Assembly: GCF_014203735.1 (NCBI RefSeq)
Contig: NZ_JACHJQ010000002.1
Span: 620,001 to 684,000 of the forward strand
From: Actinophytocola algeriensis
Lineage (GTDB): Bacteria > Actinomycetota > Actinomycetes > Mycobacteriales > Pseudonocardiaceae
Direction: 5' to 3'
DNA length: 64,000 nucleotides
Shown here piece after piece: positions 1 to 9,611 of this stretch. Numbering within the stretch: position 1 is the first letter of the stretch; every line of letters begins with the position of its first letter. A program made the translations under genes and the position numbers. The notes under the pieces are model-generated. The model was not told where the DNA came from. It saw only the letters and a program-made list of their open reading frames with translations, and ran no database searches.

Positions 1-3000
1 AGCGACCTGATCCTGGACGCCTTTGTTCCCGGCTGGGTCGCTACGGTCAGGCCGCCGCGTAACGTGCCTGTGGACGCTCGGTTGTGGGCGTCCAGCGGCA
101 GGGACCAGCGCACGTCCAGGAACGGCAGTGCGGCCCGCTCCCCCGTGCCCGCGGGCGCGCGGAACGTCCACTCCGCTCTCGTGTGCGTCGACAGTGCTGG
201 TTCCAGTGACGACGCGGCCGGGCGGTCGGCGTCTGCCACCACCGTGAACGTGCCTGGGCCCGCCGGTAGGTCGAACGTGCCAAGGCCTGCTATGTCGTCT
301 CGTCTGCCCACCTCGCGGCCGTTCGCCGTGACGACCGTGGTGCCGGTGTTCGTTGTGTCGAACATGCCTGCGTTGGCTGGGTCGTTGTCGGCGAACATCG
401 GGATCGACAGGGTCAGGCGGTTGTTCTGGCGGTACGCGTACGGAACCGGTTTGCCGTCCTGGCGGCTGGTCGGGGCCGTCGTCAGCTCCGGGCCGAACGG
501 GGCGCCGAACATCCGGACGTGCTCGCGTTCGCCTCGTTTCACCGTCATCGGGATCGCCACCTCGTTGCCGAAGCCGTAGCCGTCGTCGGTGAAGCCCGCT
601 GAGCCGAACATGGTCAGCGCGGCGCCTGGCGACACGTAGTCGGTACCCCGGCGGGGCCAGTCGACCTCCACGTCCGCGCCTGCCGTGAAGCCGCCGAACG
701 ACCAGTTGGCCGGCAGGTAGCGGTACTTCTTCGCGGGCAGGGTGTCGACCAGGTCGCGGTCGATGGCGCCCAGGTTCTTGCGGGCGAACTGGAACCTGTG
801 GCCGTCGGGGACACGACCGTTCACCTTGTCCGCCAGGAAGTACGACGCCTCCGCGTTCCTCCTGCCCGTCGCCGTGACCGTGACCGGGCCGTCCGCCAGC
901 CTGGCCGTCATCTCCTGCAGGTCGTCGGCGTTGAACACCATCACGACCGGCAGCGGCAGGTCCGGTGGGTTCGGGTCGCTGTACTGCGGGTTGTAGTTCG
1001 ACAGCACGAGTGTCGCGCCCCGCTCGGCGAGCAGCGCGATGGCGTCCTGCAACTGCTGTTCCGGCGGGTACACCGGGTCGTCCGGGCCGGTCGCGGCGAT
1101 CACCGCGATCTTGCCGCGCACGTCACCGGCCGCATCGATGGCCTCGCGGTCGCCATGGCCGACGTACGCGATCTCACCACTGACCGTGCCGCTCAGGCGT
1201 GGGTAGGGCGCGACATAGGTGTCCTCCACCTCGAACCCGTCCTGCCCGTCGACCGTGATCGTCGCGAACGGCTGGGTCCAGTACCCGAAGTGCACCAGGC
1301 TGACACCGCTCATGCGCGGGCTGCCGATCGAGTACAGCTTCTCGCGCCGGGACACGTTGCTGGTGCGGGCGACGCTCGCACCGGTGCCCGCCACCTCGGA
1401 CAGGACCGCGGTGCCGCCGCCGGACTGCCACCGCGCGTCCGGGTCGTCGACCGCGGCCGTGATCTCCTTGCCGCGCTTGGTGTCCACGACCAGTTCGGTG
1501 TCGTCCGCGACGCGCGTCCCTTCGGCGAACAGGGTGTCGGTCGCGGCCGTGAAGTCCATGGCACGGCCCAGCACCCGGTAGTCGCCCGCCGGCACGGTGA
1601 ACGTGGCGGTCTCGCCGTCGAAGAACACACCGCCCCGCGCCTTGCCGGTCCGCGTGTCCTGCACGACGAGCAGGGACGTCACCGGGGTCACTTCGCGGGG
1701 CTGGACGTTCACCGTCAGCGTGTGCGCGGTCCCCGGGAGGTACGCGGAGACGGGCGTGGTGAGCGTGACGCCGTCCGCGGTGGCGACGAGTGCGCCGCTC
1801 GGCTCCCCCGCCGCCTCGTCCGGCACGCGCAAGGTCACGGTCACCGCGGCGTTCCCGTGTGCCGGGACGGTCACCTCCGGACTGTCCACTGTGAACAGGT
1901 CACTGTCAGTTTCCAGCGACAGGTCAAGCGTCACCGGGGTGTCGCCGTCGTTGACGTAGCCGATCCTGCGCTCGACGGTGTCCGCGTCGCCCGCCCACGT
2001 GGTGCCGAAACCGAGCACGCCTTCGACACGCACCCGCTGCGCGACACCGCGGGCGATGTCGAGCCGCCCGGCGCCCTGCGCGTAGGTGTCGATGCCCGGC
2101 AGCCGCTTCGCGCTGCCGACGAGCGCGTCCTTGAGCTGCGCGCCGGTCCAGTCCGGGTGCTGCCCGGCGAGGACGGCGGCGGCACCGGCCACGTGCGGGG
2201 TCGCCATGGAGGTGCCGGACATCCGCGTGTAGTGCTCGTCGACGGACGTGCCCGGGTTCGTCCCGGCGGCACGGGCGGCGACGATGTCCGAGCCGGGCGC
2301 CGCGATCTCCGGCTTGAGGCCGTGGTCGCCGACGCGTGGGCCCTGGCTGGAGAACTCGGAGAGCTGGTCGCCCTTGGTGACGCTGCCGACCGTGAGCGCG
2401 CGGTCCGCGGTGCCGGGCGAGCCGACGGTCTCGCGGGCGCCGCTGTTGCCCGCGGCCACGACGAACAGCGTGCCGCTGGTGTCGGACAGCTCGTTCAGCG
2501 TCTGCGACATGAGGTCCGTGCCGTCGCTCGGACCGCCGCCGAGGCTCATGTTGACGACGTCGGCGCCCTGGTCGACGGCCCACTGCATGCCTGCGATGAT
2601 CCCCGCCTCGGAGCCGCCGAACTCACCGAGCACCTTGCCGATCAGCAGCCGCGCACCGGGTGCGACACCGGTGCGGCGGCCGTCGGACGCGGCGCCGGAA
2701 CCGGCGATCGTGCTCGCGACGTGCGTACCGTGCCCGACGGTGTCGGCGATGCTCTCGTCGGTGAAGTCCTGTGCGGCGTCGACGATCCCGGCGAGGTCGG
2801 GGTGGTTCGCGTCGTAGCCGGAGTCGAGGACGGCGACCTTCGCGCCGGTGCCGGTGAACCCGGCCGCCCACGCTTCCGGGGCGCCGATCCGCGGCACGCT
2901 GTCCTCGAGCAGCGGCCGCACGCGGCCGTTGAGCCAGATCTTGCCGGCGGCCCTCGCGGTGCGCATGTCCCGCCAGGCGGCGCCGTCCTTGGGCGCCTCG

Positions 3001-3440
3001 ACGACGGTCAGCCCGCGCGCGGGGACGGTCGCGGTGCGTTCGGTGGCGCGCGGCGCGGCGGCGCCCTGGACGATCAGGGGCACGGTGCGGGTGGCGGCGT
3101 CGTCGAGGCCCTGGTCCACCAGTTCGGTGATGTCGAAGAGCCGCCGGTCGAGCCGGTCCTGTTCGACGAGCGGAGCGGCGTCGGCGGGCAGCACGTACTG
3201 GTGCCCGTTCATGTCGTACTGCCAGACGGGCTGCGCCTCCCGTCCTGGCGCCATGCGGATACCGGCGACTTTCCCGTCCACGACACGCACCTGGTCACCG
3301 GTGAGCAGGGTGACGGTCGACAGCCGGCCCGGCCCGGCCGCCGCGGGCGGCGGGTCCGTGGCGCCGGCGGGGCTCGCGGACACGACCGCGGCCACGACGG
3401 CGAGACCGGCGATGGCGCCGGTGCTTCTGCGCAGGTTCAT
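1..3440 (-). CDS. Subtilisin-like (S8) secreted serine protease, C-terminus cut by window
   Basis: About 1146 residues are visible and the frame is still open at the window edge, so the C-terminus is missing. The ATG at 3440 opens a signal peptide (MNLRRSTGAIAGLAVVAAVV). A pro-region containing LLTGDQVRVVDG precedes the catalytic domain. The triad is readable: Asp206 in VAVLDSGYDANHPDLAG, His237 in GHGTHVAS and Ser411 in MSGTSMATPHVAG; VVAAGNSGAR holds the oxyanion Asn. The long C-terminal part probably carries beta-sandwich modules, as in other large actinomycete S8 enzymes. It should act outside the cell on proteins; its substrate cannot be told. It is transcribed alone, away from the brkB-like gene. 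Confidence 0.93.
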   Translation of the reverse strand, partial: MNLRRSTGAIAGLAVVAAVVSASPAGATDPPPAAAGPGRLSTVTLLTGDQVRVVDGKVAGIRMAPGREAQPVWQYDMNGHQYVLPADAAPLVEQDRLDRRLFDITELVDQGLDDAATRTVPLIVQGAAAPRATERTATVPARGLTVVEAPKDGAAWRDMRTARAAGKIWLNGRVRPLLEDSVPRIGAPEAWAAGFTGTGAKVAVLDSGYDANHPDLAGIVDAAQDFTDESIADTVGHGTHVASTIAGSGAASDGRRTGVAPGARLLIGKVLGEFGGSEAGIIAGMQWAVDQGADVVNMSLGGGPSDGTDLMSQTLNELSDTSGTLFVVAAGNSGARETVGSPGTADRALTVGSVTKGDQLSEFSSQGPRVGDHGLKPEIAAPGSDIVAARAAGTNPGTSVDEHYTRMSGTSMATPHVAGAAAVLAGQHPDWTGAQLKDALVGSAKRLPGIDTYAQGAGRLDIARGVAQRVRVEGVLGFGTTWAGDADTVERRIGYVNDGDTPVTLDLSLETDSDLFTVDSPEVTVPAHGNAAVTVTLRVPDEAAGEPSGALVATADGVTLTTPVSAYLPGTAHTLTVNVQPREVTPVTSLLVVQDTRTGKARGGVFFDGETATFTVPAGDYRVLGRAMDFTAATDTLFAEGTRVADDTELVVDTKRGKEITAAVDDPDARWQSGGGTAVLSEVAGTGASVARTSNVSRREKLYSIGSPRMSGVSLVHFGYWTQPFATITVDGQDGFEVEDTYVAPYPRLSGTVSGEIAYVGHGDREAIDAAGDVRGKIAVIAATGPDDPVYPPEQQLQDAIALLAERGATLVLSNYNPQYSDPNPPDLPLPVVMVFNADDLQEMTARLADGPVTVTATGRRNAEASYFLADKVNGRVPDGHRFQFARKNLGAIDRDLVDTLPAKKYRYLPANWSFGGFTAGADVEVDWPRRGTDYVSPGAALTMFGSAGFTDDGYGFGNEVAIPMTVKRGEREHVRMFGAPFGPELTTAPTSRQDGKPVPYAYRQNNRLTLSIPMFADNDPANAGMFDTTNTGTTVVTANGREVGRRDDIAGLGTFDLPAGPGTFTVVADADRPAASSLEPALSTHTRAEWTFRAPAGTGERAALPFLDVRWSLPLDAHNRASTGTLRGGLTVATQPGTKASRIRS

Positions 3441-3534
3441 GATCTCTTACACGCGGATGTGCCCTCGCGGGTTGCATCGCCGCGATACGTGGGTAACCGG
3501 CCGTTTCCGACGACGCAGCGCGAAGGAGAAGGAC

Positions 3535-4452
3535 ATGCGTGCCGAGACGCCAACGGACCTGCCGAAGCACGCGTGGTGGGGCGCGCTGAAACGCACGTTC
3601 CGCGAGTTCATGGACGACAACCTGCCCGACTGGGCGGCCGCGCTCACCTACTACAGCGTGCTCTCGCTGTTCCCCGCGGTGATCGTGCTGGCCAGCCTGA
3701 TCGGGCTGGTCGGCGACCCGAACAAGCTCGCGGACAACCTGCGGCAGTTCGCACCGAGCCAGGCCCAGGACACCCTCGTCGACGTGGTGCGGCAGCTGGC
3801 CGGGTCGTCGTCGATCGCGGGACCGGTGGCGATCATCGGTCTGCTGAGCGCGCTGTGGGCCGCGTCCGGGTACCTCGGCGCGTTCATCCGCGCGTCGAAC
3901 GCGATCTACGAGGTCGAGGAGGGCCGGCCGATCTGGAAGACCATCCCGCTGCGGATCGCGCTGACGCTCACGATGATGGTCCTGCTCACGGCGACCGCGC
4001 TCGGCGTCGTCCTGACCGGCGGCATCGCCGAACGCGTCGGCCGCGCGCTGGGACTCGGCTCGACCGGCATCGCGGTGTGGGACATCGCGAAGTGGCCCGT
4101 GCTCGCGCTGCTGGTCAGCCTGGCGATCGCGATCCTGTTCTGGGCGGCGCCGAACGTGCGGCAGCCCGGGTTCCGGTGGGTGACGCCGGGCAGCCTGCTG
4201 GCGGTGCTGGTGTGGGCCGCCGCGTCGGCCGGGTTCGCGATCTACGTCGCGAACTTCGCTTCGTACAACAAGGTCTACGGGTCGCTCGCCGGCGTGGTCG
4301 TGTTCCTAGTGTGGCTCTGGCTGTCCAATCTCGCGATCGTGTTCGGTGCGGAGTTCGATGCCGAGCTGACGCGCGGGAAGGAGGTCGCGCAGGGGCTTCC
4401 CGAGGACGAGGAGCCGTTCCTGCCGCCGAGGGACACGCGGGCGATGGACTAG
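3535..4452 (+). CDS. YihY/BrkB family integral membrane protein
   Basis: This 305-residue protein has about six membrane segments and the BrkB/YihY landmarks: WAAALTYYSVLSLFPAVIVL near the N-terminus, a central amphipathic stretch (GSSSIAGPVAIIGLLSALWA) and a C-terminal FASYNKVYGSLAGVVVFLVW. The ATG at 3535 was chosen because GAAGGAGA lies just upstream; the frame is open much further upstream, but only as antisense of the protease gene. The family is often misnamed ribonuclease BN; its molecular role is not settled. It stands divergent from the S8 protease and convergent with the VanZ-like gene. Confidence 0.92.
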   Translation: MRAETPTDLPKHAWWGALKRTFREFMDDNLPDWAAALTYYSVLSLFPAVIVLASLIGLVGDPNKLADNLRQFAPSQAQDTLVDVVRQLAGSSSIAGPVAIIGLLSALWAASGYLGAFIRASNAIYEVEEGRPIWKTIPLRIALTLTMMVLLTATALGVVLTGGIAERVGRALGLGSTGIAVWDIAKWPVLALLVSLAIAILFWAAPNVRQPGFRWVTPGSLLAVLVWAAASAGFAIYVANFASYNKVYGSLAGVVVFLVWLWLSNLAIVFGAEFDAELTRGKEVAQGLPEDEEPFLPPRDTRAMD

Positions 4453-4635
4453 CCGGCCGCCGGGATCGGGCCGTCCGGGGCCGGCGTCACGTTGTCGGCG
4501 TGGATGCCGGAAAGCCAAGAAGGACACGACGAGCCGTCCGTCGAGGCCGCGACCCGCTCCGGGGTGTCGGGGCGCAGGGACGTCGAAAGATTCCAGGTTC
4601 GCGGCGGCCCTGGCGGACCGCACCTCGGCCTGACT

Positions 4636-4680
4636 CGATAAAAATCGGACATCTATATAGTTCATAATTCATTATTACAA
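4636..4680. other. AT-rich island between convergent brkB-like and vanZ-like genes
   Basis: About 45 bases, roughly three quarters A+T, in an otherwise very GC-rich window. It contains the small inverted pair CGAT-AAAA-ATCG and a run rich in ATAATTCATTATTA. The 232-nt gap that contains it (4453-4684) has no convincing gene; a 67-codon minus-strand frame beginning at 4652 lacks a ribosome-binding site and family features. It may be a weak terminator or an AT-rich protein-binding site. Confidence 0.5.
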
Positions 4681-4684
4681 TGCG

Positions 4685-5806
4685 CTACGACGGTGCGGAT
4701 GTCGCCGACTTCTCCGACGGCACCGCCGCCACGATGCGCGTCCGCGTCAGGCGCTCGTACGGCGCCGGCTCGTCGCCGAAGAAGACCGCCAACGGGGCCC
4801 AGACACCGACGACGAACACCGACACCAGCAGCCCAACGGGGATCAGAAGCTGTTGCGGCGCACCGAAAACGTCCCACCGGTCCACCGAAAGGCCCAGCCA
4901 CACGAGCCACAACGGCGACAGCAGCACCCCGTTGCGCACCAGCCACGCCACCGGCCCCGCCCGATGCCCGTCGGCGCGTGCCACCCGCAGCAGCATCGCG
5001 CGCTTGCCCGGCGTGGCGTCGATCAGTACCGGCACCAGCCAGAAGTAGCCGATCGCCAGCGCCAGCACGCTCGGGCCGCGGGGCACGCCCAGGCCGAACA
5101 GCTTCACCAGGCCGAGCACGAGCACCATCAGCACGCCGAACGCCACCATGTCCGTCAGCAGCGCCAGCAGGCGGCGGCTCGCGGTCACCCGCTCCGCGTA
5201 CCGGCGGCGGTCGCGGACCGGGTCGAGGTCGGGCAGCAGGCGGATCAGCGGGCCCGCGACGACCCAGCCCAGCACGGCTCCCGCGGTGTTGAGGATCAGG
5301 TCGTCCACGCTGAAGAGGCGGTACGCGCACGGGTAGATGAACCACAGCCCGGTGAGCTGGGTCAGCTCGAAGAACAGCGACGTGCCGAACCCGAATGCCG
5401 TCGCCGCCAGGAAACGGGTGCCCGCGAGGTAGCGCAGGAAGAAACTGAGCGGCGCCAGCAGCATCACGTTCAGCGCGGTGCTCCACAGCGCCGGGTTGAG
5501 CCACGTGCCGGACACACTGGCACGCGTCTGGAGGACGTCGACGAAGTAGAACGGACGCAGCTGCGGGTCCGACGCGTACGTCTGGCCCGCGCAGTACTCC
5601 GCGGGGTTCGCCGGCAGCGGGATGATCGTCTGCATCAGCGCCGCGAGCAGGTAGAAGAGGAAACAGTAGAAGACGAGCGTCGACCATCCACCCGCCCGGC
5701 CGCGGCGGCGGTACGAGACCACCGCGACCGGGAGCATCACGATCAGCACGAGCAGCGGGAAGACCGTCAGTGCCGTGGTGACCGGCAGCAGATAGGTCTC
5801 GAACAC
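4685..5806 (-). CDS. VanZ-like / RDD-domain membrane protein
   Basis: This 373-residue, many-pass membrane protein has two parts. Residues about 1-210 match the VanZ-like family: a hydrophobic block with FFELTQLTGLW and the motif FSVDDLILNTAGAVLGW. Residues about 215-350 match an RDD domain, with two Arg in RRLLALLTDMVAFGVL and the DATPGKRAML signature. VanZ-like proteins are linked to glycopeptide or lipoglycopeptide resistance in some bacteria, but most family members have no known role, and no other van gene is present here. It ends 14 nt before the secreted beta-helix gene begins to be read, on the same strand, so the two may be cotranscribed. Confidence 0.88.
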   Translation of the reverse strand: MFETYLLPVTTALTVFPLLVLIVMLPVAVVSYRRRGRAGGWSTLVFYCFLFYLLAALMQTIIPLPANPAEYCAGQTYASDPQLRPFYFVDVLQTRASVSGTWLNPALWSTALNVMLLAPLSFFLRYLAGTRFLAATAFGFGTSLFFELTQLTGLWFIYPCAYRLFSVDDLILNTAGAVLGWVVAGPLIRLLPDLDPVRDRRRYAERVTASRRLLALLTDMVAFGVLMVLVLGLVKLFGLGVPRGPSVLALAIGYFWLVPVLIDATPGKRAMLLRVARADGHRAGPVAWLVRNGVLLSPLWLVWLGLSVDRWDVFGAPQQLLIPVGLLVSVFVVGVWAPLAVFFGDEPAPYERLTRTRIVAAVPSEKSATSAPS

Positions 5807-5820
5807 CCGGTACTAATACC

Positions 5821-7803
5821 TCACCACTCCGACGGCGCCGGGGGCGGCACCACCGGCGGCCGGTCGTCGCAGGTGACGGTGTTCGGCAGCATCCACGGCT
5901 GCAGCCAGCCGCCGTCGTTGCCACCGGCGTCGGTCACCGTGAACTCGGAACCCGTCGCCGGGAAGTTGAACGAGCCGCAGTTGTTCACGCCCACCGCGCC
6001 GACGTTGCGCGCGTCCGTGTTCTCGAACGTCGCATCGCCCATCACGCGGGCGCTCAGCACCGACGTGCCCGTGCCGTCGATCCGCGTGTCCGCGAAGTGG
6101 GCGCCGCGGATCGAGTACAGGTCCTTCACCGGCCAGTCGCTCACGAACATGATCGCGTTGTAGGTGTTGTCGAGGAAGTGGTTGCCGACGACCTGGATGT
6201 CGGCGTCGATGTCGCGGTCCAGCGCGTAGAACCAGATCGCGCCGAGTCCGATGTTCCAGTTCAGCTCGTACGTGCCTGCGCGGACCGTCGTGTTGCCGGT
6301 GATCCACACGTGCCCGGTGAACGGCTGCGCACCGAACCGCGAGCCGACGTGGATGCCGCTGCCCTCGCGGATGGGGTCGGCGACGAGGTTGCCCGACACG
6401 GTGTTGTCCGTACCGCCGTACAGCGCGATGCCGTTGGCCAGTACCGGGGACTGCACGGTGTTGCTGTCGAACGTGTTGCGGGCGTTCTGCTGGTGCTCGG
6501 CCCACATGGCGAGCCCGTCGTCGCCGGTGTTGCGCACGAAGTTGTCGCGCACCACGGAGTCCGTGACGCCGACGTGGAAGTTCAGCGCGTCCGCGATCTG
6601 GTCGGTGATGACGTTGTCCTCGACCACGGTGCCGGACATGGGACCGTCGAACCACAGGCCGACCTTGGTGTGGTGGATGTACATGCCGCGGATCGTGGAG
6701 TCGCTCATGGCGCCGCCGATGCCGTTGACCTGGTCGGTGTCGATGCGCTCGCGGACGTCGCCCTCGATGGTGAACCCGGACAGGTGCACGTTCGACGAGC
6801 CGCCGTCCGCCGCGTCCCGGCCGTAGAAACCGACGCCGGTGTGCACGGAGCCGTCCGGCGCGGGCGGGTCGAGCGCGACCTCGCGGCCCTTGACGACCGT
6901 GTGCCAGTTGCCCGCGCCGACGATCGTCACGTCGTCGACGATGATGTGCCGGTTGACCTGGAACGTGCCCGGCGGCAGGTACACCGGCACGTTCAGGAAC
7001 CTGGCCAGCGCGATGGCGTGCTCGATCGCGGGTGCGGCGTCGCGGCGGCCGGCCGGGTCGGCGCCGAACAGCCGGACGTCGAGTGCCCTCTTCTCGACGT
7101 GCGGCCGCCCGACCTGTTCGGAGTCGAGCAGGTCGATGACCGTCCACGCGGCCTTGTTCGACGCGGTGAGCCGGATCCGGTCGCCCGCGCGGTAGGTGCG
7201 GTCGAGCTTCAGCCGCGCTTCGTCGTAGAAGTGCGTGGGGCGGAACGGTTTCCGGATCACCGGCGGCGGCGTGGTCTGCGACGGCACGCAGGCGCACTCG
7301 GTGATCCACCAGTCCGGGTGCAGCAGGTCGGCGCCGGGGTCGTTGCTGAACGGGTACTGGTTGTAGAGCCACGCGTACTGCGAGGTCAGCGTCATCGTCG
7401 CGCGGTGCTTGCCGTTCACGGACACGCCGAGCGGGGCGGTGATGCCGCCGCCGTTCGGCGCGTCGGGAATGCTGTAGCGGACGGTGATCGCGTTCGCGTC
7501 GGCCGGCAGCGTGAACTCGACGTGCTGGCCGGGCAGGAGCCGGACCGCGGTGCGCCCGGACGCCTCGGCGGGCAGCGTGTAGGCGGTCCGGTCGGGCCCG
7601 ATGACCGTGCCGTTCGTGGCCGCGTTCTCGGCCTCCTGCTCGAGGAACGCGACCTCCGCGCCCCGGCCCTCGACCAGGTGCGGCGCGAGCGCGGCCCGCG
7701 TGACGACCGGCCCTGCGGCTTTCGGCGTCTCGGCCACCGCGGCCGCATCGCCCACACTTAGGGCGACGACCGCGCCCACCACCAACCAACGAGTCCATGT
7801 CAC
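5821..7803 (-). CDS. Secreted right-handed beta-helix glycan-active protein (GH87-like)
   Basis: The protein has about 660 residues. The GTG at 7803 (VTWTRWLVVGAVVALSV) gives a compact signal peptide; a start at 7863 would add 20 residues and spoil the n-region. After it comes a CBM6/35-like module (FLEQEAENAATNGTVIG and following), then a pectate-lyase-type beta-helix with repeated short rungs such as VVEDNVITDQIADALNFHV and VVRDNFVRNTGDDGLAMWAE. The order CBM35-like module then beta-helix with Asp pairs (DDGLAMW) resembles GH87 alpha-1,3-glucanase/mycodextranase proteins. The family level is likely; the exact substrate is not shown. No ribosome-binding site is obvious. Confidence 0.82.
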   Translation of the reverse strand: MTWTRWLVVGAVVALSVGDAAAVAETPKAAGPVVTRAALAPHLVEGRGAEVAFLEQEAENAATNGTVIGPDRTAYTLPAEASGRTAVRLLPGQHVEFTLPADANAITVRYSIPDAPNGGGITAPLGVSVNGKHRATMTLTSQYAWLYNQYPFSNDPGADLLHPDWWITECACVPSQTTPPPVIRKPFRPTHFYDEARLKLDRTYRAGDRIRLTASNKAAWTVIDLLDSEQVGRPHVEKRALDVRLFGADPAGRRDAAPAIEHAIALARFLNVPVYLPPGTFQVNRHIIVDDVTIVGAGNWHTVVKGREVALDPPAPDGSVHTGVGFYGRDAADGGSSNVHLSGFTIEGDVRERIDTDQVNGIGGAMSDSTIRGMYIHHTKVGLWFDGPMSGTVVEDNVITDQIADALNFHVGVTDSVVRDNFVRNTGDDGLAMWAEHQQNARNTFDSNTVQSPVLANGIALYGGTDNTVSGNLVADPIREGSGIHVGSRFGAQPFTGHVWITGNTTVRAGTYELNWNIGLGAIWFYALDRDIDADIQVVGNHFLDNTYNAIMFVSDWPVKDLYSIRGAHFADTRIDGTGTSVLSARVMGDATFENTDARNVGAVGVNNCGSFNFPATGSEFTVTDAGGNDGGWLQPWMLPNTVTCDDRPPVVPPPAPSEW

Positions 7804-7966
7804 GGGCGGACCGTAACCCAGATCACACTGCTTTGCTAGATACTTGCGCAACTTCGTCAACAAATTGCGCTACGCAGTGCGACGACTGTGACGGTACGTA
7901 GTCACGTTGACGTAACACCTTCGGCCGCCCCCGCAACGAGCCCGCCTGGCCGGGCGACGATCCGAC

Positions 7967-8752
7967 ATGGACAACGAATTCGCCATCAAGACATACCGCT
8001 ATCTCCGGATCGCCATGATCGCGGTGATCATCATGCTGCTGGCCGCGGTGGTGTTCGAATGGCAGAACACCGGGCCCGATTGCTGGCAAAGCTCACTCAG
8101 CGCCTATTACTACACGCCGGTCCAGTCGATCTTCGTCGGCACGCTCATCACCATCGGCGTCTGCATGGTCGCGTTGCGGGGCCTCACCGACATCGAGGAC
8201 ACCTTCATGAACCTGGGCGGGCTGCTCGCCCCGGTCGTCGCCCTGGTGCCCACCCCGGAACCCGGCGGGTGCCGGTCGATGGGCGAAGCCGTGGCCACCG
8301 CTCCGGAGAACATCGAGAACAACATGATCGCCCTCTTCTTCGCGGGTCTCATCGGCCTGGTGGCCGCGGTGATCACGTGGCTCGGGCAGGCGAGCAGGAA
8401 GATGTCCCAGGGCGTCGGGATCGGCGTGGCCGCTGCGGTCTTCATCGGCGGTGTCATCTGGTTCTTCGCCGACCGGGACAGTTTTGACAGGGCCGCGCAT
8501 TACGGCGCGGCGATCCCCCTGTTCGTCTTCATCATCGTGGTGGTGTTCCTGAACTCCCGGCGGCGGTGGAGGTGGCGGTACCTGACGATCGCGATCCTCA
8601 TGGCAGGCAGCGGCCTGGTCATCGGGGGCATCGCCTTCTTCGGCGACTGGGCGCACGGGGTCCTGGTCGTGGAGGTGACGCTGATCGTGCTCTTCGCGGT
8701 CTTCTGGGTCATCCAGACCATCGAACGCTGGAACGCCTCCCCCGCCGAGTGA
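7967..8752 (+). CDS. Uncharacterised multi-pass membrane protein
   Basis: The protein has 261 residues with about seven hydrophobic segments. Residues 45-60 contain SLSAYYYTPVQSIFVGTL, followed by a D..D..N...G...AP.VAL.PTPEP pattern (residues 75-100), then helices at about 118-140, 150-168, 182-198, 205-225 and 232-250. The SxSAYYYT pattern recurs in uncharacterised DUF998-like actinobacterial membrane proteins, but no function can be assigned. The ATG at 7967 has no strong Shine-Dalgarno. The next gene starts 13 nt downstream on the same strand, so they may share a transcript. Confidence 0.8.
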   Translation: MDNEFAIKTYRYLRIAMIAVIIMLLAAVVFEWQNTGPDCWQSSLSAYYYTPVQSIFVGTLITIGVCMVALRGLTDIEDTFMNLGGLLAPVVALVPTPEPGGCRSMGEAVATAPENIENNMIALFFAGLIGLVAAVITWLGQASRKMSQGVGIGVAAAVFIGGVIWFFADRDSFDRAAHYGAAIPLFVFIIVVVFLNSRRRWRWRYLTIAILMAGSGLVIGGIAFFGDWAHGVLVVEVTLIVLFAVFWVIQTIERWNASPAE

Positions 8753-8765
8753 CTACCGTGCAGGG

Positions 8766-9587
8766 GTGCTGCCGTTCCTCGATCGCGACACCGTCATGGG
8801 CCTCACGTACGCGGGCGCGGTGGCCGCGTTGCGCGAGGCCCTGCTCTCCGGCCTCGACGTGGACGCCGACCCGGCGCGGACGGTCGTGCCGGTGCCCGCG
8901 GGGCAGCTGCTGCTGATGCCGTCGTCGGGCACCCGGTACACGGGCGTGAAGCTGGCGACGGTGGCACCGGACAGCACCCCGCGGATCAAGGGCGTCTACG
9001 TGCTGATGGACGCGGCGACGCTGGCCCCGCTCGCGCTGCTCGACGGCCCGGCGCTGACCACCCTCCGCACTCCGGCGGTGTCCGCGCTCGCCGTGGACCA
9101 CCTGGCACCGAAGGCGCCCGCGCGGCTGGTGGTCTTCGGCAGGGGCCCACAGGCGCACGGCCATGTCGCGGCGATCGACGCGGTCCGCGAGGTGGTCGAC
9201 GTGACCCTCCTCGGCCGCGGCGACGACCCGGCCCCGGTCGCCGGGGCCGACATCGTCTGCTGCGCGACCACCGCACGGACGCCTCTGTTCGAGGCGGGGC
9301 TCATCCGGCCCCACGCGACAGTCGTGGCGGTCGGCTCCCACGAACCGGACGCCCGCGAACTCCCCGCGGAACTGATGGGGACGGTGGTCGTGGAGTCCGT
9401 TGCCACCGCACGCCGTGAGGCCGGTGACGTGATCATGGCCGGGACCGCGGACCTGATCCCCCTCGCGTCGGTCGTCCGGCACGAGACCACCGTGCCGGAC
9501 GACCGTCCGCGCGTGTTCAAGAGCGTCGGCATGGCCTGGGAGGACCTGGCCGTCGCCGCGGCCGTCTACGAGGCCCAGACTCACTGA
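8766..9587 (+). CDS. Ornithine cyclodeaminase / mu-crystallin family protein
   Basis: This 273-residue protein is of the OCD/mu-crystallin fold. It shows the GVKLATV substrate-binding lysine region (about 60), the LTTLRTPAVSALA motif (about 95-107) and the Rossmann-type VVFGRGPQAHGHVAA (about 118-132). It is shorter than the usual 310-350 residues, mainly in the nucleotide-binding half. Relatives include ornithine cyclodeaminase, alanine dehydrogenase and ketimine reductases, and the substrate here is unknown. The start is GTG at 8766. It runs 24 nt short of, and convergent to, phoD. Confidence 0.88.
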   Translation: MLPFLDRDTVMGLTYAGAVAALREALLSGLDVDADPARTVVPVPAGQLLLMPSSGTRYTGVKLATVAPDSTPRIKGVYVLMDAATLAPLALLDGPALTTLRTPAVSALAVDHLAPKAPARLVVFGRGPQAHGHVAAIDAVREVVDVTLLGRGDDPAPVAGADIVCCATTARTPLFEAGLIRPHATVVAVGSHEPDARELPAELMGTVVVESVATARREAGDVIMAGTADLIPLASVVRHETTVPDDRPRVFKSVGMAWEDLAVAAAVYEAQTH

Positions 9588-9611
9588 GGCTTCCGGCGAG
9601 CCGAGCCCCGG

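Noticed and set aside
4449-4652. Minus-strand 67-codon frame in the brkB/vanZ gap
   Set aside because: No ribosome-binding site, no family feature and Pro-rich composition; it starts in the AT island by chance.
798-4667. Very long plus-strand open frame of 1289 codons
   Set aside because: It is antisense to the S8 protease and out of frame in brkB. Its translation is Arg/Gly/Val-rich without any domain, as expected of a shadow frame in GC-rich DNA.
4685-5806. VanZ-like protein as evidence for glycopeptide resistance
   Set aside because: No vanHAX, vanRS or other resistance genes are near, and the protein is fused to an RDD domain; a resistance role is not supported.
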